From NCBI GenBank assembly GCA_018650285.1, contig JABIGF010000014.1, positions 64,683 through 104,016 of the forward strand: a stretch of DNA of 39,334 nucleotides, written 5' to 3'. The DNA is from Methanobacteriota archaeon (GTDB lineage: Archaea > Thermoplasmatota > Poseidoniia > Poseidoniales > Thalassarchaeaceae). The notes beneath the pieces were generated by a model. It made no database searches and was not told the origin of the DNA. It was given only the letters and a program-made list of their open reading frames with translations. Position numbers and translations under genes: made by a program. Below are positions 1 to 7,256 of this stretch, in pieces (positions within the stretch are counted from its first letter, which is position 1; every line of letters begins with the position of its first letter).

Positions 1-903
1 TGGAAGGGTTGGGTAAGTGCGCAATCCCTGTAGTTGCGCGTATGAATGTGTCACTGCACGAAGTGTGCCATCAACAAGCCGTGAGGTCTGATAAGAGCCA
101 TCAAGGTAGAGTTCACGGTCTATTTGTGGGTCTGAACGGTTTGAGGCGTTGAGAACTGTGAACTTCACTTTGTTACTGTAGCGATAATATGAATACGCCC
201 TGTCATCTTCTTCTACGTCAGCCATCATTGCAATACGGACTGGGTCATCATCGGTTAATTGCCAATATGAAACATAAGAGATGATTACAATTTGGTCACC
301 ATTAACAAGCATCTGCATAGGTGTACCTTCTAGAGTCATGTTTGATTCTAGAGTGATGTTGCCAAATTCTGGCACCCCTAAGATCACTAATTGGTTGTTA
401 TTAATCATGTAAATGTGGTATCCGTCAGTTTTGAGGAAGTCTGCTTCATCAACGCCTTCTTCCTGATTATTAGTTTCTGAATACTGCCCTTCACGGTCTT
501 CTGCCCCTGAACTGCTTGGAGGTGATGAAGAATCCATTGAGTTGGAACTATCGGATCCAGCTTCAGCCATTTCAGGCAATGCCATATCACCATCCATCAT
601 CATAACATCATCTTCCATGAAGCCGCCGCGGAATCCCCATGAATTCCAATGCCAGTAAGATGCTTGGTCAAGACCAACCATCATCTCTTCAGCAAGTGAA
701 TTGCGCAAATCCTCTTCAAGTTCAGCGCAACCATTGTACTGGTCTAATACAGGAGATGAACGAACACGATTTCCCAGTAGCAACTCTGGAGTCATCCAAT
801 CAAACACTTCTTCCTCTTTATCTTCGCCCTCAAAATAACCAAGGCAGCCCGCCATCATCATTGAAGCGAGCACCATTAGCACCGTCACAGGTCTTCTTGC
901 CAT
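1..903 (-). CDS. Lipoprotein with beta-propeller domain (partial, 3' end outside window)
   Basis: Frame is open from an ATG at 903 to the window edge (301 codons). The N-terminus is a lipoprotein signal: basic MARRP, a hydrophobic run, then lipobox MAGC with the lipid-accepting Cys at residue 20. A low-complexity Ser/Met/Asp stretch (about 95-145) is followed by EEGVDEADFLKTDG (149-161), the hallmark opening of the secreted C-terminal beta-propeller family related to WD-40 (Pfam Beta_propel, COG4880). Blades then follow until the sequence is cut. By family knowledge it is an extracytoplasmic, lipid-anchored protein of unknown ligand. Its promoter region carries the 20-base element shared with the regulator gene at 3218-4096, so the two may be co-regulated. 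Family call is firm; function is unknown. Confidence 0.85.
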   Translation of the reverse strand, partial: MARRPVTVLMVLASMMMAGCLGYFEGEDKEEEVFDWMTPELLLGNRVRSSPVLDQYNGCAELEEDLRNSLAEEMMVGLDQASYWHWNSWGFRGGFMEDDVMMMDGDMALPEMAEAGSDSSNSMDSSSPPSSSGAEDREGQYSETNNQEEGVDEADFLKTDGYHIYMINNNQLVILGVPEFGNITLESNMTLEGTPMQMLVNGDQIVIISYVSYWQLTDDDPVRIAMMADVEEDDRAYSYYRYSNKVKFTVLNASNRSDPQIDRELYLDGSYQTSRLVDGTLRAVTHSYAQLQGLRTYPTLP

Positions 904-936
904 GATTATCCCATACCCACCCATACATTAAGGAAC

Positions 937-986
937 TTGGTTCAATGATTTTACCTTTAGATATGAATAATCAGCCGTAGAACCAA
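937..986 (-). promoter_or_regulatory. Shared promoter element, copy A (upstream of beta-propeller lipoprotein)
   Basis: The 20-base string TTGGTTCAATGATTTTACCT (937-956) recurs exactly at 4134-4153. In both places it sits 33-37 bases before the ATG of a minus-strand gene. Here an inverted half-site GAACCAA (980-986) lies on the far side, giving TTGGTTC-N36-GAACCAA around an A/T-rich core that reads GGTAAAATCA on the gene's strand and could act as the TATA region. Transcription would then start about 18 bases before the ATG at 903. A regulator binding the half-sites is inferred. Confidence 0.55.
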
Positions 987-1018
987 CATTGAAGGGCGGG
1001 AAATCAATTCAATTCTGA

Positions 1019-2806
1019 CTATTTGATTGAGTCATCCCAAATTGAATTCTCCATAGATGAAGATGATTTCATAGCGAGAAGTTGGCCTTTCTTTAGTATC
1101 TGTTCACGCTTTTTCTTGCCATTTGAATACATAAGAGTTGATAATAAAAGCGCCCCGCCACCTGTCACAACAACGCCAAATGATTCTGGACCTATTGGCA
1201 TTTCTTGATTTTCATCAATATTGGCACTATCATCCCCCTTACTCTCATTGATAATGTCAACTTGTGCACTCAAATTGATGCTATCTCCACGTGCATCTTG
1301 AACTACTAATGATACGTTTTTCATGCCCGCTTCAGAGAACTCGTGAAGTATTGACTGGTTTGTTGATTTAGTGCCATCATCGAATTGCCATTCGTAAGAA
1401 TATGGTGCCAATCCTCCCCAAACTTCGACTGCAAAATGGATTGCCCCAATCGCTTCATCAGTCAAAGGTTCAAGCTGACTAGAATGAGAAATATACCCTG
1501 CAAGCGATACATTAACCGAAATTATCTCTTCCTGGCAATTTTCTGGACCGCTATTGAAAAGGACACAAATTGTCACATTAGTTGTCCCACCTGTAGGCAC
1601 GCTCGTGAATGTATGCTCAATCTCGTCACCATTGACAACTATCCCATCAATATCCCAAGAAATGGTGGCACCACCATAGTAATCCCACCCATCAGTCAAG
1701 GTTGCGTCAGCAGAAAATGTAGCAGGAGTATCTATGGATACTTGGCTCGGAATTTGATACGTGAAATTACACACCGGGCAATCAGGAGGAGTGGGTTCGG
1801 GTTCAGGTTCAGGAAAAATGCATGACCCGTCATTGTCAGTAGCATTTGGATTGAAATTGATGGCCATAATATTCGTACAACCTAAAATCATAACCGGCAC
1901 AAGAGGTGGCTCTAAGATTTCTTGTATGATTGAATAATTAATCTCAATACTAGTATTATTGCTCTGCCATCCATCTGCACTGATATTGATTTGTACTAAA
2001 ACTGAACCATTCGGTATTATCATACTAAGATTCCAATCACGGGGCTCCAAAGTAAAGTTAGTTGTAGAACCATTACCCATAATTAATGGATTTTCTATAT
2101 TGATTTCAAACTCTATTCCAGCATCTTGATGTTGAGTCAAAACATAAACTGGCACGACCCTTACGGCATTATTATTCTGAACTGTGCATCCAAGGACAAA
2201 GGTTTGGTCTCCTTGTACTAAACGAGTCTCGTTTTGAGTGATTTGCCAACCCTCATCACAAGTAATTTCAACATTCACTAAGGTAGGGTCGGGCTCAGCC
2301 ACCGGTGATTTCCCTACAGAAAAGTCATAAGAAACTGAATTAATTAGTTGGAAATCGTCTTCACCGGATTGCCTTTCAAACAATTCTGCAATAATGGAAT
2401 ATTGTGTGCCATTTATCCATTCGAAAGATAAATCTTCAAGAGTTATTGAAACATTAATATTATTGTATGTAGCAGAAATAATTTTGTCACTAGGTCCATT
2501 TGCCACATATTCCTCATATAGAGCAATTTTTATTTGATAGGATGACTCTACTTCCGTATCATATGCATCAATCTCGAATCTGACCAATCGTTGCGCAGAC
2601 TCATTATCAACAACGTCGTAGTATTCCTGCTGCGGTGTAACAACTATCTCAATATATGGATCTGAATCCTTATTTGCAGACACATTTGCCCATGGCATTG
2701 TCATTAAAAAGAGAGAAAGAATCAACAATCTAGTTACCACAATTTTTGAAGTGGTAGCCGATTGAGGCATATTATCAAGAGGAGGGGGCGGATTGTCACA
2801 TATCAT
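1019..2806 (-). CDS. Secreted PKD/Ig-like membrane-anchored surface protein
   Basis: 595 residues from ATG 2806. An alternative ATG at 2770 (MPQSATTSK) would place the signal peptide closer to the N-terminus and is equally plausible; neither has a clear Shine-Dalgarno motif. After the signal segment (VVTRLLILSLFLMTMPWANVSA) come Ig-like beta domains. A Cys-bracketed motif at about 306-328 (GCTNIMAINFNPNATDNDGSC) follows, then a PEPEPEP linker, two PKD-like domains (the second with YSYEWQFDDGTKSTNQS near 470), and a single membrane helix near 550-565 with a basic cytoplasmic tail (KKKRE). The GCT...DGSC motif is best known from secreted proteins of marine Bacteroidetes. Probably an outward-facing adhesin or structural protein; ligand unknown. 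Confidence 0.75.
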   Translation of the reverse strand: MICDNPPPPLDNMPQSATTSKIVVTRLLILSLFLMTMPWANVSANKDSDPYIEIVVTPQQEYYDVVDNESAQRLVRFEIDAYDTEVESSYQIKIALYEEYVANGPSDKIISATYNNINVSITLEDLSFEWINGTQYSIIAELFERQSGEDDFQLINSVSYDFSVGKSPVAEPDPTLVNVEITCDEGWQITQNETRLVQGDQTFVLGCTVQNNNAVRVVPVYVLTQHQDAGIEFEINIENPLIMGNGSTTNFTLEPRDWNLSMIIPNGSVLVQINISADGWQSNNTSIEINYSIIQEILEPPLVPVMILGCTNIMAINFNPNATDNDGSCIFPEPEPEPTPPDCPVCNFTYQIPSQVSIDTPATFSADATLTDGWDYYGGATISWDIDGIVVNGDEIEHTFTSVPTGGTTNVTICVLFNSGPENCQEEIISVNVSLAGYISHSSQLEPLTDEAIGAIHFAVEVWGGLAPYSYEWQFDDGTKSTNQSILHEFSEAGMKNVSLVVQDARGDSINLSAQVDIINESKGDDSANIDENQEMPIGPESFGVVVTGGGALLLSTLMYSNGKKKREQILKKGQLLAMKSSSSMENSIWDDSIK

Positions 2807-2908
2807 GATAGCGCCGGTAAACGGACTGCAGAGAGGCTTCCTTGAACATAGCCCAATATTAACAAGGCCGCAATATCAAAAGAATAGCACAAATTAGTGT
2901 TACGATGA

Positions 2909-3181
2909 TTATTGTTCTAAATTCGGGCGGAATAGCGTATAAATCGAATGTCCTATTGCAAAAATAAGAGCAATCCCCAAAGTGCCGTAAAACATTATTG
3001 GCATTGTTTCAGAGAAATTATTGAGGTCTTCTGTAACATTCATCATTATTATCCAATCACCCCAAAGCAACAAAAAAGATATCAATATTATTGCAATGCT
3101 TTGTAATTTAGGGCCTAATTTATCAAGCCCCAACAAAGTTAGTCTAGCCGTACCAGTTTTTAATGCCAAAGAATCACCCAC
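2909..3181 (-). CDS. Small two-helix membrane protein
   Basis: 90 residues from a GTG at 3181, with AGGAG just upstream at short spacing; a TTG four codons on would give better spacing. Two hydrophobic helices are visible, about residues 27-47 (SIAIILISFLLLWGDWIIMM) and 63-80 (MPIMFYGTLGIALIFAIG), joined by an acidic loop, with a short charged tail. No family recognised. It follows the regulator gene by 37 bases on the same strand, so it is probably in that transcript and may be a partner of the membrane-bound regulator; this is inference from position only. Confidence 0.6.
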   Translation of the reverse strand: MGDSLALKTGTARLTLLGLDKLGPKLQSIAIILISFLLLWGDWIIMMNVTEDLNNFSETMPIMFYGTLGIALIFAIGHSIYTLFRPNLEQ

Positions 3182-3217
3182 TGCTCCTAATTGAAATTGC
3201 TAAGCAATTAGTTTCTA

Positions 3218-4096
3218 TCAACTTAACGCCGCTCCCTTTACCGCCAAAAGTTGCCCTTGCCCATGAGCAGATAAGTGCCAAATTGCTCTGCGGCCTTTGC
3301 CTTCTTTGGCGATTAATTCACGCTCACTTAACTGGCGTAAATGATATGCCATCAACTGCTTTGATGCCTCTAATTTAGTCCTAATTTCAATTGATGAAAT
3401 GCCGATTTCACCGGCCTCTGCTAGAACTTCAAGAATTGCTCTTTGCATCCCTGTCACGGGATGTTCAAGTTCGTGTAACTTCTTTGGGTCAATACCAGAA
3501 ACAGCATATCTTCTACGCCTACCATCTTGCCAAGAAATTAATTCTCCAGCCTTTTCCAATTGATGTATATGGTGTGCAGTAACCCCATTAGCCAATGTAA
3601 GACCATCTCGCAATGCCGAGAAATGAATCCCTGGATGGGCCTCGACATAACCCTCAATTCGCCCACGTGTCTGAACATCCTTTTCCTTACCGTGAAGTTT
3701 CGCCAATAGAGGCCCTGCTAACGCCAATACCAAGCCTGTCTTGACGCCTTCACTGACAAGTACACCTACTCCAAGTGAACCTACTAATCCAACAGTCATC
3801 ACGGCAAGAAGCAGTGCTGCTAATATTCCTGTGAAACCCCCCGCTGCTAATTCTAATGATTCGGCTTCAGGAGATTCATTCGGTGCATCTTCAGCTCTAG
3901 TATCCTCTTGGCCCCCTGCTGAATCGTCTTCTGCACCATTGTCTGCAAACGCTGTTTCATCGTAGGTATTTTCCTCATCTGCTGTAGCCTCTTCAGATGT
4001 GAAATAATCAACAAGATTTGCACTGTTGTAGGCTGTTGCAACTACTCCTATCACTGCTAACAGTGCTAGCAATCGATAGCCTACTACTCGGTTCAT
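3218..4096 (-). CDS. Membrane-anchored transcriptional regulator with two winged-helix domains
   Basis: The frame opens at 4126, but the ATG at 4096 is preferred: AGGAGA lies four bases before it, and the promoter element at 4134-4153 would start transcription near or after 4126. The 292-residue product starts with a hydrophobic helix (YRLLALLAVIGVVATAY), then a very acidic stretch (about residues 33-75). One or two more helices follow (GFTGILAALLLAVMTVGLVGSLGVGVLV and the next segment), then two tandem winged-helix domains. The first contains HFSALRDGLTLANGVTAHHI and ends with the wing GRRRRYAV; the second contains SSIEIRTKLEASKQLMAYHL and the wing GKGRRAIWHL. This layout fits archaeal MarR/ArsR-like regulators that read an envelope signal at the membrane. 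DNA targets are unknown; self-regulation is plausible. Confidence 0.8.
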   Translation of the reverse strand: MNRVVGYRLLALLAVIGVVATAYNSANLVDYFTSEEATADEENTYDETAFADNGAEDDSAGGQEDTRAEDAPNESPEAESLELAAGGFTGILAALLLAVMTVGLVGSLGVGVLVSEGVKTGLVLALAGPLLAKLHGKEKDVQTRGRIEGYVEAHPGIHFSALRDGLTLANGVTAHHIHQLEKAGELISWQDGRRRRYAVSGIDPKKLHELEHPVTGMQRAILEVLAEAGEIGISSIEIRTKLEASKQLMAYHLRQLSERELIAKEGKGRRAIWHLSAHGQGQLLAVKGAALS

Positions 4097-4133
4097 GTTG
4101 TCTCCTGAGAACAGGATTGCACCCATAACCGAG

Positions 4134-4187
4134 TTGGTTCAATGATTTTACCTAATTCAGCACTACTTCTACACAAATACGAACCAA
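4134..4187 (-). promoter_or_regulatory. Shared promoter element, copy B (upstream of membrane-bound regulator)
   Basis: Positions 4134-4153 repeat the 20-base element of 937-956 exactly. An inverted half-site GAACCAA is again present downstream on the plus strand (4181-4187), giving TTGGTTC-N40-GAACCAA compared with N36 in copy A. Distance to the chosen ATG (4096) is 37 bases. Conservation of element, distance and second half-site makes a shared promoter/operator more likely than chance. Confidence 0.55.
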
Positions 4188-4197
4188 GGGATTTCTA

Positions 4198-5190
4198 TCA
4201 ATCCAAACTTTCGCCGCTATTAATTACAATTAATTCATCTTTTGGAAATAGACCTTCAAAGGAGCCACCGCCCTTGAGAATGAAGAGTATTCCAAGCCCG
4301 AAAAGTGGCAGATGACCTACCAGTTCCCCATAACCTAGCATTAACAATGTGGTAGTTAGCAACAAAGCGATTAACAAAGTAGCCCAACGCAATATTTGAT
4401 TGAAGCAAATCGCTACACCAATTAGCATTTCAGTAATACCTGCAAACAAAACAAAATTCAAGTCAGAGACAAAATCCATACCGATTAATGGGAAGAAATT
4501 CCAATTATGTTCCTGCATAAATGCTGCTGATGGGGCTGGGTCCAGTAGTTTATTGTGGAGTGCCAAAGTGATGAGAGTCAAACCGACTCCTACGCGCATT
4601 GTTGGCAGAGCATATTGGCGCAGTGCTCGCCAATCCAAGTTTAATTTTACAAACACTGCTCTATCTACTTTTGAGATGCTAGGACCGAGGAAAATAAGGG
4701 CCAATGATAACGATATCAATTCTGCAGCATAATCAATTGTAACACCTATTGGCATGAAAATTACTGTTGGAATCAATGCGATCAAAACTAACAGTCCTGA
4801 AATTGCATAACTAATATGGAAAATCAACAAGATACCGACTAGAGTTTGCGCTAGAAGTGCAATCCACAACATGCTATCATTCTCAATAATGATATTTGGT
4901 GCGAGAAAATCACCACCCATTGTATTGATTATCAACATCATTCCTGTCAAACCAGAAATTAATCGCCACTCAAACCCATCAGGGAGTGCCAAATTGGTAT
5001 CAATCCAATCACAAAAATCGTTGTATATTTTGCTTCGATTCAAAAATGGAAACGCGATGATTGTCAATATTGCTCCAGTAACTATCAGCATAAATACAGC
5101 ATCAGCTTCAAAGTTGACATTTGGGTCATAGTCTGAATCAATGAACCAACGTACATGAGAGGCGATATCGATTACCGACAATACAAACAC
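4198..5190 (-). CDS. DoxX-like multi-pass membrane protein
   Basis: 330 residues from GTG 5190, five bases after the stop of the upstream peroxidase gene, so it is the last gene of the peroxidase operon. Roughly eight to ten hydrophobic helices. The C-terminal third (about 190-315) resembles the DoxX/DoxD family: MRVGVGLTLITLALHNKLLDP, then FAGITEMLIGVAICF, then LGYGELVGHLPLFGLG. DoxX-type proteins are small integral membrane proteins tied to quinone- or thiol-linked redox chemistry in several organisms; here a second, unrecognised membrane half precedes the domain. The operon suggests it passes electrons to, or protects against products of, the extracytoplasmic peroxidases, which is inference. 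The start could lie further in, as the first 30 residues are only weakly hydrophobic. Confidence 0.65.
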   Translation of the reverse strand: MFVLSVIDIASHVRWFIDSDYDPNVNFEADAVFMLIVTGAILTIIAFPFLNRSKIYNDFCDWIDTNLALPDGFEWRLISGLTGMMLIINTMGGDFLAPNIIIENDSMLWIALLAQTLVGILLIFHISYAISGLLVLIALIPTVIFMPIGVTIDYAAELISLSLALIFLGPSISKVDRAVFVKLNLDWRALRQYALPTMRVGVGLTLITLALHNKLLDPAPSAAFMQEHNWNFFPLIGMDFVSDLNFVLFAGITEMLIGVAICFNQILRWATLLIALLLTTTLLMLGYGELVGHLPLFGLGILFILKGGGSFEGLFPKDELIVINSGESLD

Positions 5191-5195
5191 CTACT

Positions 5196-7256
5196 CTACT
5201 TCGCCTTAGTATACCCTTTACAGGTTTTTTCTGAATCCAATCTGCAACATAAGAGCGATTGGGACCCGTTTTCATCATCACTCAATGAGGGTGATTCATC
5301 CTCATCCTCAGACTTTTCTTGCTTTTCTGACCAACTTGCTGCGGCCTTCTGAGCATTCACTAATGCTAGGACTAAGATAATCAATACCAGAGGGAAGACA
5401 TAGGTAATTGGAATTGAACCTTCAGGAGAAACTATTGGCTCATTATTGTCATTTCCACTTGTCACTCTCTTATTTGGTAGGCTGCAATCCATTTCATCAA
5501 ATATTTGCTCCGCATAGAAAACATCACATTGAATTCTTTCAATTTCTGTGTTTCTAAGAATAAGGTCTGCTAAAGTTGTGCGGTCAATTTCATTGCGAAT
5601 GTTGTCCATTTCTGAAAACTCTGAACCATAATAGAGGCGGTCACCATCTCTCAATCTTTGGAATTGTTCCTTTAGAATGAGGTGCATTGTTTCGCCTAGC
5701 GCCGAATTATTGACATGGTCTTCTGCTAACATTCCAATAAATGCATCAACACTATCAACATCTGGATATGTACTATTCAAAAGTTCAATTGTAGCATTAT
5801 CGCTAGTAAAATCGCTCCAATTTGTGTACCGTGGTAATCCAAATGCTTCGCGTACTGTATTGAAATCGGCAACTCCATGGTCGCGGCCACGCTGAATATC
5901 AATAGCACACAAATCCATGCCACCTGCACCTGGTGCGCCGAACATTTGGTTTCGTAAATCATCAACAAACATTAGGTCATTTTCTGCTTGAACGTTGAAT
6001 GCTAGACCGCGCAATATCGGCCCAATTCCACCTTCATCAATTATTGGTGACACATCAAAGAATCCTTCTCTTAGAGTCAAATGGCCCTCTGCAATAGGCC
6101 TTCTAGTCTCATTCAATCTTATCATTTCACTACCAATTTGACTATGCCCCATACGGAAAGCAACAGTTGCAAACTCGTTAGATATTGTTGGGTCTATTGA
6201 AGGGTTATATCCTGTGTAAGGGTCTAATTCAATTCCAAGAGATGGTAAGAATTCATTGTAAGTAATTGATTCCATCAATCCAATGTTAATGTGCCTTGCA
6301 TATTGGTAAATCTGCTCATCTGTCCAATCAGGATTCCTGTCTTCTATCGCTGCAGCCAAACGATTGTGTTCACGGATAAACAGAGTATGTATTGACACCA
6401 ATGCAACATGTTCGTTCGCCCTGTCATCACCAGCAACAAAAGAGTTGGAAAAATTGAAGCCTGCAAATGACATACCAGGTGTTGTTGGGTCTTGGTCATA
6501 ATTTGCTTGAGGCATTAAATCGCCTTCTTCATAATTGCTAACTTTCATTCTACCATCACGGTGCTCTCTCAACCAGTCAGCTCGCGCTTCGTCACTACCA
6601 TAGATGACTGAGCCATCTATCCAAGTTGTGACTATGTTGGGATGTTCTCTTTGATTCAAAGGGTCGCCATTCCCTGTCCCATTAATTACTAACGAGCGGA
6701 AAAATCGCATTTGGAAACCACCGGGGAATCCCATCCATTCATCATCTTCAGAAATTGGAATATAGGCTGTATCGGGTTGGTCTTGGTCTGGTGTCCTACC
6801 ATCTTGAGTAGTCGTATGGTCCATCTCGTGAGTGATGAACTGCCCCCATAACCAGTTGTAATCAGATAAATTTCTTGAATCAGGGTGAAATGTTGATTCA
6901 TGGCAAAGTGAGTTACTAATCTCACGTGGATTTGGTACATCAGTACGGTCCCAGAAAGTCAAATTCTCACCGTCGGGTGTAGAATATCGGTCTGATATTC
7001 GTGAAATTTGAGCGCCGGCTACACCGTAACCAGGATGACCCACATTGATCCCAGAACCATCAAAACTATACTGAGTTGAAGCATTAACTGGCCACTCATC
7101 AAAAAAGGCGTAGGTTGAAGCTCCTGGCTCTTTTTCTACAGGTGCTGCACTTACAGCGGCTAATCCTGAAAACACGAACAGGGCCACAGTCACCAAAGCA
7201 AAACCACTTCGCTGACGATGAGTACTAGAAGTTCTCCAATCATTTCTTTCTATCAT
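5196..7256 (-). CDS. Animal-type haem peroxidase, membrane anchored, catalytically competent
   Basis: 686 residues from ATG 7256, overlapping the stop of the upstream gene by four bases (ATGA), so translation is probably coupled. Signal helix at 18-38 and a C-terminal membrane helix near 640-660 (PITYVFPLVLIILVLALV) place the enzyme outside the cell. Judged against myeloperoxidase, it keeps distal Gln139 and His143 (WGQFITHE), the calcium loop T-x-W-x-D-x-S (210-216), the catalytic Arg295 and Glu of FIREHNRLA, proximal His371 (FRMGHS) and the Asn466 that supports it (RGRDHGVADFN). The Asp that forms one haem ester in animal enzymes is Thr142, so covalent haem attachment would be partial. Expected to oxidise halides or organic substrates with hydrogen peroxide; substrate unknown. 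Confidence 0.88.
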   Translation of the reverse strand: MIERNDWRTSSTHRQRSGFALVTVALFVFSGLAAVSAAPVEKEPGASTYAFFDEWPVNASTQYSFDGSGINVGHPGYGVAGAQISRISDRYSTPDGENLTFWDRTDVPNPREISNSLCHESTFHPDSRNLSDYNWLWGQFITHEMDHTTTQDGRTPDQDQPDTAYIPISEDDEWMGFPGGFQMRFFRSLVINGTGNGDPLNQREHPNIVTTWIDGSVIYGSDEARADWLREHRDGRMKVSNYEEGDLMPQANYDQDPTTPGMSFAGFNFSNSFVAGDDRANEHVALVSIHTLFIREHNRLAAAIEDRNPDWTDEQIYQYARHINIGLMESITYNEFLPSLGIELDPYTGYNPSIDPTISNEFATVAFRMGHSQIGSEMIRLNETRRPIAEGHLTLREGFFDVSPIIDEGGIGPILRGLAFNVQAENDLMFVDDLRNQMFGAPGAGGMDLCAIDIQRGRDHGVADFNTVREAFGLPRYTNWSDFTSDNATIELLNSTYPDVDSVDAFIGMLAEDHVNNSALGETMHLILKEQFQRLRDGDRLYYGSEFSEMDNIRNEIDRTTLADLILRNTEIERIQCDVFYAEQIFDEMDCSLPNKRVTSGNDNNEPIVSPEGSIPITYVFPLVLIILVLALVNAQKAAASWSEKQEKSEDEDESPSLSDDENGSQSLLCCRLDSEKTCKGYTKAK

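Noticed and set aside
1385-1825. 146-residue plus-strand open frame
   Set aside because: Opposite strand of the PKD protein, Arg/Ile-rich shadow composition, no start signal.
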